Below, one piece after another: positions 24,537-33,104 of a stretch of 64,000 nucleotides of DNA. The stretch's first letter is position 1; each line of letters starts with the position of its first letter. The DNA is taken from contig JAHFUM010000001.1 of the NCBI GenBank assembly GCA_023265135.1, positions 516,960-580,959 of the forward strand, given 5' to 3'. Source of the stretch: Nitrosarchaeum sp. GTDB lineage: Archaea; Thermoproteota; Nitrososphaeria; Nitrososphaerales; Nitrosopumilaceae. The position numbers and the translations under genes are program-made. The notes under the pieces were generated by a model. The model was not told the DNA's origin. It ran no database searches and saw nothing but the letters and a program-made list of their open reading frames with translations.

Positions 24537-25868
24537 TTACTCCACGTAATGATGATGGCTTAGATTATCATAAAATCTAACTGACTTAATGTTGACAAAT
24601 TCAAGAATTCCATATCTTGATAATTCCCTTCCAAATCCACTATGTTTTATTCCACCAAATGGAATCCTTGGATCAGAAATCACTACATTATTGACACTGA
24701 CTATTCCAGATTCTATTCGTCTAGATATTTTTTCAGCTTTTGCAAGATCTTTAGTCCAAATACTTGCACCCAATCCAAATTCTGTATTATTTGCTAATCT
24801 TACAGCTTCACTCTCATTTTCAACAATTGTAATAGGAGCAACTGGACCAAATGTCTCTTCTTTTGCAATTCTCATATTTGGCTTGATATTTGTAAGAATT
24901 GTGGGCTGATAGAAATAACCCTTTCCGTCAATTTTTGAACCGCCTAAAAGAATTTCAGCACCCTTTTCTTTTGCATCTTCTACAATTCCTGAAATTGTTT
25001 CTAAGCTACTTTTACTTGATAGAGGTCCCATATCTGTTTCAATTAAAGTTGGATCTCCAACTTTTAATTGTGATGCTTTTTTGATAAATAATTCAATGAA
25101 ATCTTTAGCAATATTTTTGCCAACAAAGAATCTTTTTGATGCGACACAACTTTGACCACAATTAATGAATCTGCCTTTCACTGCTCCTTCTGCAGCTTTA
25201 TCAATAATTGCATCATCTAGAACGATAAATGGATCACTTCCTCCAAGCTCCAAAACACATTTCTTTAAATTCATTGCAGCCCTTTGACCAACCTTGGCAC
25301 CTGCATCTGTGCTACCAGTAAATGTCACCGCATTAACATCAGAATCTATGAGATGATTAGCAGATTCTACACTTCCTACTACTGTTTGAAATATTCCGTC
25401 TGGCATACCAGATTCAGTAAATGCTTTTTCAATCTCAATACCTGATTGCGTGGTTACTCTTGATGGTTTCATTACTATGACATTGCCTGCCATTAAACTT
25501 GGTGCAGCAAATCTTAGTGCTTGCCAATAAGGAAAATTCCAAGGCATAATTGAACCAATTACGCCAAGTGGTTCAAAAGTAAGAAAACTTTTTCTTGCAT
25601 CTGTATTTAATACTTCATCAGAAAGAAAACTATCTCCATTATCTGCATAAAACTCCAATGCCCATGCACATTTTTCAACTTCACCAATTGATTCTTTGAT
25701 TGATTTTCCCATTTCAGATGTTGCAACTTTTGCCAATTCCATTTTGTTCTTTTTTAAATATTCAACTAAATTGTAGATGTAACTTCTACGTTTTTCATAA
25801 TCTTTTTTCCATTCTGGAAAAGCTCTTTTTGCCTTTACAACTAACTGGAATACTTGCTCTTTACTCAT
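24537..25868 (-). CDS. Aldehyde dehydrogenase (succinate-semialdehyde dehydrogenase-like)
   Basis: 443 residues from the first canonical start. NAD(P)-dependent ALDH motifs: PWNFPYWQALRFAAPSLMAGN, FTGSTDAGAKV, ELGGSDPFIVLDD (general base Glu), NCGQSCVASKR (nucleophilic Cys) and FGGIKHSGFGRELSRYG. Similarity is greatest to succinate-semialdehyde dehydrogenases. The frame stays open upstream to 25952 and encodes a typical family N-terminus (EITTTNPATGEEIAKYTT), yet no ATG/GTG/TTG lies there. The true start is therefore probably non-canonical, or a base is wrong. Its 3' end faces the candidate ncRNA. Confidence 0.93.
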   Translation of the reverse strand: MSKEQVFQLVVKAKRAFPEWKKDYEKRRSYIYNLVEYLKKNKMELAKVATSEMGKSIKESIGEVEKCAWALEFYADNGDSFLSDEVLNTDARKSFLTFEPLGVIGSIMPWNFPYWQALRFAAPSLMAGNVIVMKPSRVTTQSGIEIEKAFTESGMPDGIFQTVVGSVESANHLIDSDVNAVTFTGSTDAGAKVGQRAAMNLKKCVLELGGSDPFIVLDDAIIDKAAEGAVKGRFINCGQSCVASKRFFVGKNIAKDFIELFIKKASQLKVGDPTLIETDMGPLSSKSSLETISGIVEDAKEKGAEILLGGSKIDGKGYFYQPTILTNIKPNMRIAKEETFGPVAPITIVENESEAVRLANNTEFGLGASIWTKDLAKAEKISRRIESGIVSVNNVVISDPRIPFGGIKHSGFGRELSRYGILEFVNIKSVRFYDNLSHHHYVE

Positions 25869-26082
25869 AGTTGTATACTTTGCAATTTCTTCACCAGTTG
25901 CTGGATTTGTTGTAGTTATTTCGTTCAGGATTTTACCACTAAATTCTCCTATTTAATTTAGTGACATTATTTTCATTATTTTTGACGCTCTGAAAGTATT
26001 TTTGTATATAACTTAATGATGATATGAGTTAGTTCTTAAATCATTCATTATAATTAATATTTTTTCTAAATATTATGTAATT

Positions 26083-26598
26083 CTAGAATGTTTGTTGCAT
26101 ATCTTTTTTAATTTCATCGATTTTTTTCGAGTATGCTTTTTTTGATTTATCATTCTTTTTTAAATTCAAAACATTTCCACACGATGGACACTTGAACATT
26201 CCTTCTAATGCATTCTCAAAGGTAACTCTGTGACAATCTTCATTTCCACAATGATAAAAATCTGAATAATTCTCATAATCAAATCTCTGTTGTAACCTTT
26301 CTGTGATTTTCTTTTTTTGATTTTCTATAAAGTGTTCTACTTCTTCTCTACGTGTTCTCCACCTGTAAACAAACCATCCTTTACGTTCATCTTTGACTCT
26401 AATTCCAGTTATGAGAGATTTTCCAAATAAATCGTATAATACTTTTCTGACCATATTGATCCTCAATCCTGTAGAACTTGCAATTTCTTCATCTGTAGCA
26501 TCTTCAGCCTTCAAAAGGGATCTTGCGACCTTAAGATACTCATCTCCTCCTATCATGGATGCAATTCTAACAAAAGGGTCTTCGTATTTGTCTACCAA
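26083..26598 (-). CDS. tfe: Transcription initiation factor E, alpha subunit
   Basis: A 171-residue protein starting with TTG. The N-terminal extended winged helix (YLKVARSLLKAEDATDEEIASSTGLRINMVRKVLYDLFGKSLITGIRVKDERKGWFVYRWR) is followed by a coiled-coil linker and a zinc ribbon (HCGNEDCHRVTFENALEGMFKCPSCGNVL). TFE binds RNA polymerase and the TBP/TFB promoter complex and aids open-complex formation. The downstream plus-strand side (25953-26082) shows only AT-rich sequence. Confidence 0.95.
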   Translation of the reverse strand: MVDKYEDPFVRIASMIGGDEYLKVARSLLKAEDATDEEIASSTGLRINMVRKVLYDLFGKSLITGIRVKDERKGWFVYRWRTRREEVEHFIENQKKKITERLQQRFDYENYSDFYHCGNEDCHRVTFENALEGMFKCPSCGNVLNLKKNDKSKKAYSKKIDEIKKDMQQTF

Positions 26599-26624
26599 CT
26601 CTAATCACTACTGATTTTCTATTA

Positions 26625-27155
26625 TTAATCCCTTGTTTCGTTAACTAGTACATTTTTACCTTTTCTTGTAGGTATGATCTTTCTTTTAGCCCCTGGAAAA
26701 TTATTCTTAAACTGCTCTCCTTCTTGAATACGATCAAGAAATATGGCTAAAGCACTGATCTCTGAATGAGGCTGATTTCCTATTCCTACGTTGTAATCAG
26801 CAAGTTCATAGATTTCCCTAGGTACTTTTTCTGCACCTACTACTATCAGTAAATTTTTCTCTTTTCTAAGTTGTTCATCTACATCATTAATGTTTTCTCC
26901 ATACATGGTGAGATGGACTATTTTGTATTCTTCTTTTTTCTTTTTTACAATTGACTTCCAATTATCTATAAATTCAACAACAAAATTCCCGCCCCAAGTA
27001 TTATTGATTTTTTCTAGTGTATCTCTAATCTCTGGATTTACTTCAGTCATAAATATTTTGGTGCACCCAAAAGCTCTTGCAACTAGAGCTACATGAGTAG
27101 TTACTCTGTCATCTCTAACAAGGCGTTGTCCAATTCTTACAACCTCAATTACCAT
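26625..27155 (-). CDS. trm56: tRNA (cytidine-56-2'-O)-methyltransferase Trm56
   Basis: A 176-residue SPOUT methyltransferase from the ATG at 27155 ([30 protein letters not shown]). Other family features are [42 protein letters not shown] and the short basic C-terminus. It methylates C56 in the T-loop of archaeal tRNAs. It overlaps the 3' end of hflX by eleven bases; the longer in-frame ORF to 27230 lies wholly within hflX and is rejected. Confidence 0.94.
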   Translation of the reverse strand: MVIEVVRIGQRLVRDDRVTTHVALVARAFGCTKIFMTEVNPEIRDTLEKINNTWGGNFVVEFIDNWKSIVKKKKEEYKIVHLTMYGENINDVDEQLRKEKNLLIVVGAEKVPREIYELADYNVGIGNQPHSEISALAIFLDRIQEGEQFKNNFPGAKRKIIPTRKGKNVLVNETRD

Positions 27156-28296
27156 ATGTATTGTCAAACCCCTTCGGAGTCTCTTTTTTAAATTCTGGTG
27201 ATTTTTGACTTTGAATAATATCTTTGACAAGATCTTTTAATTCATTGACATTATATCCTGTTTTAGCTGATACAGCAATCCTTTTTTTGTTATCTTTTAA
27301 ATTAAGAATCTCAATTTTTTCTTCAATTTCATTAGCTGTAAGTAAATCTGATTTATTTAAAGCAAAAATTATTCTATCTATCTCAACTCCCAATTCACTT
27401 AATGTTCGCATACAGCTTGCAAATTTCTTTCTCAAATCAAATAACGAATCACTAATATCAACTACAACTATTATGACATCAGTATGAATCAATTCCTCTA
27501 GAGTAGATTTGAATGCATCAATCATATATGCAGGTAATTTACTGATAAATCCTACGGTATCTGCAATTAAAAATGGTTCATGATCAATAGAAAATCTTCT
27601 TGTAGTTGTAGAGAGAGTTGTGAATAGACTTTTACTTTGTTCTTTAGATTCTCCTGTAATTTTATTAAACAATGTAGTTTTTCCAGACGAAGTATATCCT
27701 GCAAGAGATATAGTTTTGAATCCTAGTCTCTTTCTACCCTGTCGATGAAGCTCTCTTTGTTTTCCAGCTTTTTCAAGTTTTAATTTTATAGATTGCATTC
27801 TATGTTTGATATCATCATGATAAACATCGATCTCAAATTTTCCTATTCCCATAAACCCCGGCTGTTCTCCCATACTTGAGAGACGGACTTTTTCTTTAGC
27901 CCTAACTAGTTCATATCGTAATTGAGCCAATTTCACTTGCAATTTGGATTCAGCACTGGATGCCCTGCTTTCGAAAATTTCCAAAATTAATGCCTCTCTA
28001 TCTAAAACTTCTCTATGTAATACAGAAGCTAGATTATAATTTTGACTTGGCTTCAGTATTTCATCAAAAACAATAACGTCTGGTTTGAGTTTTTCTGCAA
28101 TCTCTTCTAATTTCTCTAAAACTCCCCCACTAATCCCATACTTTGGTTTTTTTAGAAAATGTTGTTTTATTGTATGTATAACTTGTATCCCTGCAGCATC
28201 ACATAGTCCTATAGCTTCAGTCACAGCATCTTCTTTATCATATGTAATTAGTATTGCTGAATTCATTTTATTTACAATCTTTCCATTATTGCTCAA
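27145..28296 (-). CDS. hflX: HflX-type ribosome-associated GTPase
   Basis: A 383-residue protein. The N-terminal HflX domain (residues about 12-110) is followed by a coiled coil ([21 protein letters not shown]) and then a GTPase domain with G1 [13 protein letters not shown]3 [10 protein letters not shown] and G4 NKSD. HflX binds 50S subunits and splits stalled ribosomes. It is co-oriented with trm56 and tfe downstream, a translation/transcription operon. Confidence 0.94.
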   Translation of the reverse strand: MSNNGKIVNKMNSAILITYDKEDAVTEAIGLCDAAGIQVIHTIKQHFLKKPKYGISGGVLEKLEEIAEKLKPDVIVFDEILKPSQNYNLASVLHREVLDREALILEIFESRASSAESKLQVKLAQLRYELVRAKEKVRLSSMGEQPGFMGIGKFEIDVYHDDIKHRMQSIKLKLEKAGKQRELHRQGRKRLGFKTISLAGYTSSGKTTLFNKITGESKEQSKSLFTTLSTTTRRFSIDHEPFLIADTVGFISKLPAYMIDAFKSTLEELIHTDVIIVVVDISDSLFDLRKKFASCMRTLSELGVEIDRIIFALNKSDLLTANEIEEKIEILNLKDNKKRIAVSAKTGYNVNELKDLVKDIIQSQKSPEFKKETPKGFDNTYGN

Positions 28297-28297
28297 G

Positions 28298-28912
28298 TTA
28301 AAGCTTGACTAATTTTTTCATTACAAAAAAGAGCGCTTTTGGTAATGGTTTAAGCGTTCCATAATATACAGAATCTTTACTTTTCTTAATGTCAAAATCC
28401 ATCTCAAAATAATTCATTAATTCCTCTTTGTGAAATCTATGAGGTCCTTGATAGTCTGATAAGTTTTTTTCATTTTTACTCATACATTTCAAAAAAATTA
28501 TTCCCTCTTTCTTTAAAATTCGTTTTATTTGACTTAGATATGTTATTCTATCATCAACTGATAACACATGAAAACATCCCCTATCTAATATGTAATCAAA
28601 AGATTCAGTTTCAAACTTTGAATTAAGAATATTGTCTATCACAAAATTTACATTACTTGAAAGTAATTTGGCATTTTCAATTGCAGATGGAGATATATCA
28701 GAACCAGTTACTTTAAACCCCTTTTTAGCTAATTCTATTGCTTGTGTTCCTGGTCCAGTTCCAAGATCTAAAAACTCTCCTTTTTCCAAGAACTGAATTT
28801 CATCAACCATATCTAAATCCAAATTCTTTTCATACCATGGCATTGTTTCTACTTTATTTTGCTGATAGAATACATCCCAATCTGGAAATTCTTTTTTATT
28901 ATGCAAAGTCAT
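28298..28912 (-). CDS. Class I SAM-dependent methyltransferase
   Basis: 204 residues from the ATG at 28912 ([20 protein letters not shown]); a TTG at 28936 would add eight residues. The SAM motif I is [19 protein letters not shown], motif [20 protein letters not shown], and the post-motif segment [14 protein letters not shown] resembles the thiopurine/TehB-like group. The substrate is unknown. It lies between hflX and the PhoU-like gene on the same strand with almost no gaps. Confidence 0.88.
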   Translation of the reverse strand: MTLHNKKEFPDWDVFYQQNKVETMPWYEKNLDLDMVDEIQFLEKGEFLDLGTGPGTQAIELAKKGFKVTGSDISPSAIENAKLLSSNVNFVIDNILNSKFETESFDYILDRGCFHVLSVDDRITYLSQIKRILKKEGIIFLKCMSKNEKNLSDYQGPHRFHKEELMNYFEMDFDIKKSKDSVYYGTLKPLPKALFFVMKKLVKL

Positions 28913-28936
28913 TATGGCACCAATTTTCACGCACAA

Positions 28937-29980
28937 TCATGCTGTTTTCTTTAATGATTTTTCTATATTCATATTAAGAACAATTTCTGCTATGTCGCTA
29001 GCATATTCTGAAATTCTTCTGATATTTTCCGTCATTCTTCTAATTCTATAGATTTCTTCATCATCTTTGAGTGATTTTGATGCATCTCTTACCTTTTTCT
29101 CATATTTTACAATCTCATTTGTCTTCTCAATTGTTTTTTCAGCTTGTAGATAATCCTCTTTGAATAGTGCCAAACATGAATCATCTAAGACAGATAAAGA
29201 AAATTCGTTCATCTCTCGAATTTTTTCTATTATTTCTTTCTTTACTGGTTTTTTGAATTCCAATATGTCCTTTGCAATAAATGCCGCATGATCTCCTGTT
29301 CTTTCAATATTTTTTACAACTAATCTGTACCCCAGACAATCTCTGGCATTTCTGAACCCCATTTCTTTTAGCATATGTTCATTTTGAATTGCAATTTTTA
29401 ATTGTCGAATAATATAAAATCCAAATCTATCTACTTCATCATCTGTATTGATTACTTCTTGTGCAAGTTCCAAATTATTTTCACTCATTGCTAAAATTGC
29501 ATCATTTGACATTGATTTAGCTAGATGAATCATTCGCTTGAATGCACCATCCACAGAAAGTTCCAACAAATTGACAAGAACTTGAATTGTAATTCCACCA
29601 CTAGAATCTGAAATGATTTCAGACCCCATTAACATTCTTTTAACAGCTTCTTTAACCATATTTCTTTGGACTGGACTTAATCTCCCAGATTTTGGTTTGA
29701 TATTGATTGTTTTATAACCTAAAAAATACAAAGAAATTAACTTTCTTACAATTGATGATGTCTCTTCATCATCTATCTCAATAGTGGCATCTTCTTTCTT
29801 TTGAGATCTTGTTTCAAATTTTGGAGGATAAATTTCTAATGTTGATGAATTTTTTCTTACCATTCTAATTTGGTCACCTTGTTTTAACCCAAGATCCATA
29901 ACCCACTGTTTAGGTAATGAAACTATGTATGATGACTTGCCAGTAAACTGAATTTTTCTTGTTTCTTCTCTTTCTTCCAT
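28937..29980 (-). CDS. AbrB-PhoU fusion, phosphate-uptake regulator-like
   Basis: A 347-residue protein. Residues about 5-50 form a SpoVT/AbrB-type swapped-hairpin DNA-binding domain (RKIQFTGKSSYIVSLPKQWVMDLGLKQGDQIRMV). The rest is two PhoU-like three-helix bundles (MIHLAKSMSNDAILAMSENN; NIERTGDHAAFIAKDIL with the metal-binding E-x-x-x-D type motifs). This architecture is common in archaea and is thought to control phosphate transport genes. None of those genes are in the window. Confidence 0.9.
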   Translation of the reverse strand: MEEREETRKIQFTGKSSYIVSLPKQWVMDLGLKQGDQIRMVRKNSSTLEIYPPKFETRSQKKEDATIEIDDEETSSIVRKLISLYFLGYKTINIKPKSGRLSPVQRNMVKEAVKRMLMGSEIISDSSGGITIQVLVNLLELSVDGAFKRMIHLAKSMSNDAILAMSENNLELAQEVINTDDEVDRFGFYIIRQLKIAIQNEHMLKEMGFRNARDCLGYRLVVKNIERTGDHAAFIAKDILEFKKPVKKEIIEKIREMNEFSLSVLDDSCLALFKEDYLQAEKTIEKTNEIVKYEKKVRDASKSLKDDEEIYRIRRMTENIRRISEYASDIAEIVLNMNIEKSLKKTA

Positions 29981-30065
29981 AAACTACATTAAAAAATCTA
30001 ATCTATATAGTTTAGTTCTAATAATATATGCTAGCATTGGACTAATATTTAGAAAAGATCGTATT

Positions 30066-30545
30066 ATGTCTATGGACCAAGTTCTAAAATTAAAGTATAC
30101 ACTTGATGCATTATTTGGAGATGGTGTTTCCAAGCATTTACCTAAAAATATTGAAATGACTTTCTCAAGAAAAACTGGTAGAATTAGAAATGTAACACAT
30201 CAAGGAAAATTACTGTGTACCCTGAGAATTGATGGTGGTCTCGCTATTAGTCCGTATTTTGCTCAGATTTTATTAAAAAGTAAGAAATTCAAAGAAAATT
30301 GTTTAGAAATTAATCAAGACGCAGCACCGTTTGTTGAAGAAGGAAAATCTGTCTTCTGTAAACACGTTATATGGTGTGGTAAAAATATACGAATCGCATC
30401 TGATACTCCAATATTGTATAAAGATAAAGTGATTGCAGTTGGAAAAGCAGTTTTATCTTCTGAGATGATTTCTGACTTTAATAGGGGAATGGCCATTAGA
30501 GTCAGAAATAGTTTAAAAAGTCGAATTGGAGAACAATCATCATGA
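30066..30545 (+). CDS. PUA-domain RNA-binding protein
   Basis: A 159-residue protein. The N-terminal segment (LKLKYTLDALFGDGVSKHLPKNIEMTFSRKTGRIRNV) is followed by a PUA domain at about 75-150 (INQDAAPFVEEGKSVFCKHVIWCGKNIRIASDTPILYKDKVIAVGKAVLSSEM). This arrangement is found in archaeal relatives of the MCT-1/Tma20 and archaeosine-TGT C-terminal proteins. It probably binds tRNA or the ribosome. It overlaps nac by four bases. Confidence 0.88.
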   Translation: MSMDQVLKLKYTLDALFGDGVSKHLPKNIEMTFSRKTGRIRNVTHQGKLLCTLRIDGGLAISPYFAQILLKSKKFKENCLEINQDAAPFVEEGKSVFCKHVIWCGKNIRIASDTPILYKDKVIAVGKAVLSSEMISDFNRGMAIRVRNSLKSRIGEQSS

Positions 30546-30883
30546 TGCGTGGCGGAAATCGTGAAATGCGAAGAATGATGGATAAAATGGGACTTGATAT
30601 GAAAGAGATCCCAAACGTCCAAGAAGTGATTATCAAAACTGACAAAAAAGAGATCATTGTAACAAAACCATCCGTTACAGAGATGAAGGCAAAGGATAAT
30701 TCAATTTTCACAGTTACTGCAGATAGTTATGAGGAACGAGAACTAGAAGTTCCAATATTCTCTGATGAAGATATTCAGTTAGTTAGTCAACAAGCAGGTG
30801 TAGATGAGGAAAAGGCCAAAAATGCATTGGAAGAAGCTAAAGGCGATCTGGCAAGAGCAATTCTCCTTTTGACCTCTGGATAA
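30542..30883 (+). CDS. nac: Nascent polypeptide-associated complex protein (archaeal NAC)
   Basis: A 113-residue protein with a Met/Arg-rich N-terminus (MMRGGNREMRRMMDKMG), a NAC beta domain (EVIIKTDKKEIIVTKPSVTEMKAKDNSIFTVTADSYEE) and a C-terminal UBA domain (DIQLVSQQAGVDEEKAKNALEEAKGDLARAILLL). It contacts the ribosome exit site as a homodimer. It is coupled to the PUA gene by a four-base overlap. Confidence 0.96.
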   Translation: MMRGGNREMRRMMDKMGLDMKEIPNVQEVIIKTDKKEIIVTKPSVTEMKAKDNSIFTVTADSYEERELEVPIFSDEDIQLVSQQAGVDEEKAKNALEEAKGDLARAILLLTSG

Positions 30884-30960
30884 TTTTTGTTCTTATTTGT
30901 GCCTAAAAATACATCTAAAATGAATGATTTAAGTAATGGATTTGAAGAAAATGAGGTGTA

Positions 30961-31296
30961 ATGAGCTCTATGGCTGAGTCAAAAGTAACAGGAATTATTC
31001 AATCATTAAATGAATTAGAAAATAATCTTAATTCACTTAACAGCAAAGTTACAGACATGAAAAAACAACTATCTGTTAAGGCATTAAATGAAATTGATAA
31101 ACTTTCAGAAAAAACACGAGAAATGGCTACAAAAGAAGCTGAAGTAATCATAAATGCCTCTAAAACAAAAGCAACTTCAGAATCTGCAAAAATTGTCAAA
31201 GAAGGTGAATTGAAGCTATCTGAAATTAAATCTAATATTGACGCACATTTTGATGAAGCAGTAAAACATGTCGTGTCAACTGTTTTGAAAGTATAA
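30961..31296 (+). CDS. Coiled-coil protein, A/V-type ATPase subunit H-like
   Basis: A 111-residue, almost fully helical protein (LNELENNLNSLNSKVTDMKKQLSVKALNEIDKLSEKTREMATKEAEVIINASKTKA) resembling the peripheral-stalk subunit H/G of archaeal ATP synthases. No other ATPase subunits are nearby, so the assignment rests on coiled-coil character and length and is tentative. It could equally be an unrelated coiled-coil protein. Confidence 0.55.
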   Translation: MSSMAESKVTGIIQSLNELENNLNSLNSKVTDMKKQLSVKALNEIDKLSEKTREMATKEAEVIINASKTKATSESAKIVKEGELKLSEIKSNIDAHFDEAVKHVVSTVLKV

Positions 31297-31411
31297 ACCT
31301 AAATCCAATATACAGTTTCTCTAAAACATCGATCCATTACTTAATACTCGTATTGGAATTGCAACTACATATGGCAAACCTTACTACAGATTTTCAACTT
31401 CACTAAAGATT

Positions 31412-31978
31412 TTGAAACTATCTTATGATTCCATACTTCCTGAAGATATTCCAAATTATGATGGACAACTGATTTTAACCACAAGAAGTGAAGCTCCTAT
31501 AGAATGTAAAAAACCAATATTACATGAGGATATTTTAGAGCTACATCCTACTGTTATAAGGGGATTGATGATTCAAAAACTATCTTTAGGATATGAACAG
31601 GATCTAATCATTGGAGTTGATCCTGGACAAAGAATAGGTCTTTCTATATTTTATTTTGGACGAGAGATTGAAAGCTCATTTAATTCATCTGTTGAAGAAT
31701 TGGTATTCCATATTATCAGCATTTTAGGCGGGTTGAGAGCCAAACGTAAAATAGTCAAAATTGGAAATGGTGACATGAATATTGCAAAAGAAATAATGAA
31801 TATGCTCAATCTCAAATTTTGTTCTTCTTTTGAGTTGGAATTTGTTGATGAACGTAAAACTAGTGTCAAATTTAAAAATTTTAATCAGAGAGGAAAACGT
31901 GATATGCTTTCCGCAAAATATATTTCACAAAGAGAAGGTTATCGACATTTTATTTTACCACTCTCTATCACTGGATAA
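31412..31978 (+). CDS. RuvC/RNase H-fold protein of unknown function
   Basis: 188 residues from a TTG. The strand IIGVDPGQRIGLSIFYFG is the first strand and acidic residue of a RuvC/RNase H-type fold, and FVDERKTSVKF near the end could supply a second acidic residue. The reading frame is open upstream to 31325 and encodes protein-like sequence (TRIGIATTYGKPYYRFSTSLKIL) that contains no ATG/GTG/TTG, so the real start is probably non-canonical, perhaps ATT at 31352. It could be a nuclease or resolvase-like protein; I do not recognise the precise family. Confidence 0.65.
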   Translation: MKLSYDSILPEDIPNYDGQLILTTRSEAPIECKKPILHEDILELHPTVIRGLMIQKLSLGYEQDLIIGVDPGQRIGLSIFYFGREIESSFNSSVEELVFHIISILGGLRAKRKIVKIGNGDMNIAKEIMNMLNLKFCSSFELEFVDERKTSVKFKNFNQRGKRDMLSAKYISQREGYRHFILPLSITG

Positions 31979-32258
31979 TTTTCCTAATTTTTCAGAAATT
32001 TTTTGTATAATTAAATAAATTTTTCATGGATTTTTTGAAATTGACATTTACTAAATACAACAAATTTTTAATTAAACATTATATTTCTAATCAAATGAAA
32101 AGTCTCATAATTTTTAAATAAATATGTTTTAACCGTAAGCTATACATATTTATTGAAGATTTTGTATTTTTCTTGCAAACAAATCACATTGATCGTGTAT
32201 TAACATGAAATTATTTCAATGTTCTAGTTAAAATTTTGAATATTTCATCGATCCATCC

Positions 32259-32265
32259 TTATATA
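32259..32265 (+). promoter_or_regulatory. TATA box of the zinc-finger gene
   Basis: TTATATA, centred about 30 bases before the ATG at 32293, fits leaderless initiation. It lies downstream of the ATG at 32236, which argues against that longer start. The preceding stretch 31979-32258 is AT-rich and shows no gene or structure. Confidence 0.5.
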
Positions 32266-32292
32266 GTTATGAATTCTATAATAAATACTAAG

Positions 32293-32748
32293 ATGACTTG
32301 TAAAGGAATTTGCGTTAGATACAAGGCTCAAAAGCCTGTTGGAACTGGAAGGTATGCTTCTGGACAACGACGATGTCAAATTTGCGAAATATTCATCAAA
32401 TGGGAAGGTCTCTGGTGTCCGTGTTGTGGATATAGATTAAGAACAAAACCACGAAACTTGAAGTACAAAGCAAAATTACGTGCTAGAGTAGAAGCTGATT
32501 CTATTGAAGCAAAAGCAATTGCTGAAAATCAACCAGAAATTGAAGAGGTAATTACAGTTAAAGCAAAACCTAAAGCTAAAGCTGCTAAAACACCAAAAGC
32601 TGCTAAAACACCAAAAGCTGCTAAAACACCAAAAGCTGCTAAAACACCAAAAGCTGCTAAAACACCAAAAGCTGCTAAAACACCAAAAGCTGCTAAAATA
32701 AAAACAGAGTCTATCCCAGAAACTGAATCAATAGCAATAAAAGCATAA
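32293..32748 (+). CDS. Zinc-finger protein with KTPKAA-repeat tail
   Basis: 151 residues from the ATG at 32293. The N-terminal part (MTCKGICVRYKAQKPVGTGRYASGQRRCQICEIF, then GLWCPCCGYRLRTKPRN) is a basic zinc finger seen in many copies in thaumarchaeal genomes. The C-terminus is a low-complexity Lys/Ala/Pro tail with six exact copies of AAKTPK, resembling histone H1-like tails. It probably binds nucleic acid. The tail length may vary by replication slippage at the 18-bp DNA repeat. Confidence 0.8.
   Translation: MTCKGICVRYKAQKPVGTGRYASGQRRCQICEIFIKWEGLWCPCCGYRLRTKPRNLKYKAKLRARVEADSIEAKAIAENQPEIEEVITVKAKPKAKAAKTPKAAKTPKAAKTPKAAKTPKAAKTPKAAKTPKAAKIKTESIPETESIAIKA
32581..32697 (+). repeat. Tandem repeat of 18 bp, six perfect units plus a partial one
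   Basis: The unit GCTGCTAAAACACCAAAA starts at 32581, 32599, 32617, 32635, 32653 and 32671 with no mismatch, followed by a half unit at 32689. It lies in frame inside the zinc-finger gene and encodes AAKTPK. Perfect identity, including third positions, points to recent expansion. Confidence 0.97.
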
Positions 32749-32765
32749 GATTTGTTCATAGTGCA

Positions 32766-33104
32766 TTGAACTCTCCAAATGGGTTTTCACAGAAAACCAT
32801 TAGTTTGGAGAGTCGCAATTTTTCTTTAAAAATTCTTAAGTTTGATAATGGATATTTTGTTTCTATAACTGAGGGTTCTGATAATCTAGGATCAATGGTA
32901 GTTTCATTAGCTACTGGTCCAACACCAATAACTACAACTGTAATTCCATCCAGAACTGAATCTCTATTTCTAAAATTAACTGCAGAAAGAATTAGTACCA
33001 GAATGAGAGGCATCGCAGTCGTTTCATCATTTATTAAAAAAGAATTAGAACCAGATACTGCAAAAGCTATAATGATAGAAATTATGGAGATGATTCAGAG
33101 TTGA
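32766..33104 (+). CDS. Small protein resembling proteasome-assembly chaperones (PAC3/PAC4 fold)
   Basis: A 112-residue protein starting with TTG. Strand/loop order YFVSITEGSDNLGSMVVSLATG, PITTTVIPSR, LFLKLTAERISTRMRGIAVVSSFI and a C-terminal helix (AKAIMIEIMEMI) recall eukaryotic PSMG4/PSMG3 (..NLAVAM..PVSTSLLG..LAQRLARKTNKQVFVSYNL..). This is a pattern match made by eye. It overlaps the UbiD-family gene by four bases. No proteasome gene lies in the window. Confidence 0.5.
   Translation: MNSPNGFSQKTISLESRNFSLKILKFDNGYFVSITEGSDNLGSMVVSLATGPTPITTTVIPSRTESLFLKLTAERISTRMRGIAVVSSFIKKELEPDTAKAIMIEIMEMIQS

Noticed and set aside
27156-27230. Longer trm56 start within hflX
   Set aside because: The Trm56 family begins at [11 protein letters not shown]; the upstream codons are hflX coding sequence in another frame.
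32236-32292. Longer N-terminus of the zinc-finger gene from the ATG at 32236
   Set aside because: A TATA box lies at 32259-32265, inside this extension, and the conserved sequence begins at MTCKG (32293).
32581-32697. Tandem repeat as a CRISPR array
   Set aside because: The units are contiguous without spacers, only 18 bp long and in frame within a gene; there are no cas genes.
32529-32759. Minus-strand ORF across the 18-bp repeat
   Set aside because: It is the antisense of the KTPKAA tail; the apparent protein is only a low-complexity GVLAAF repeat.
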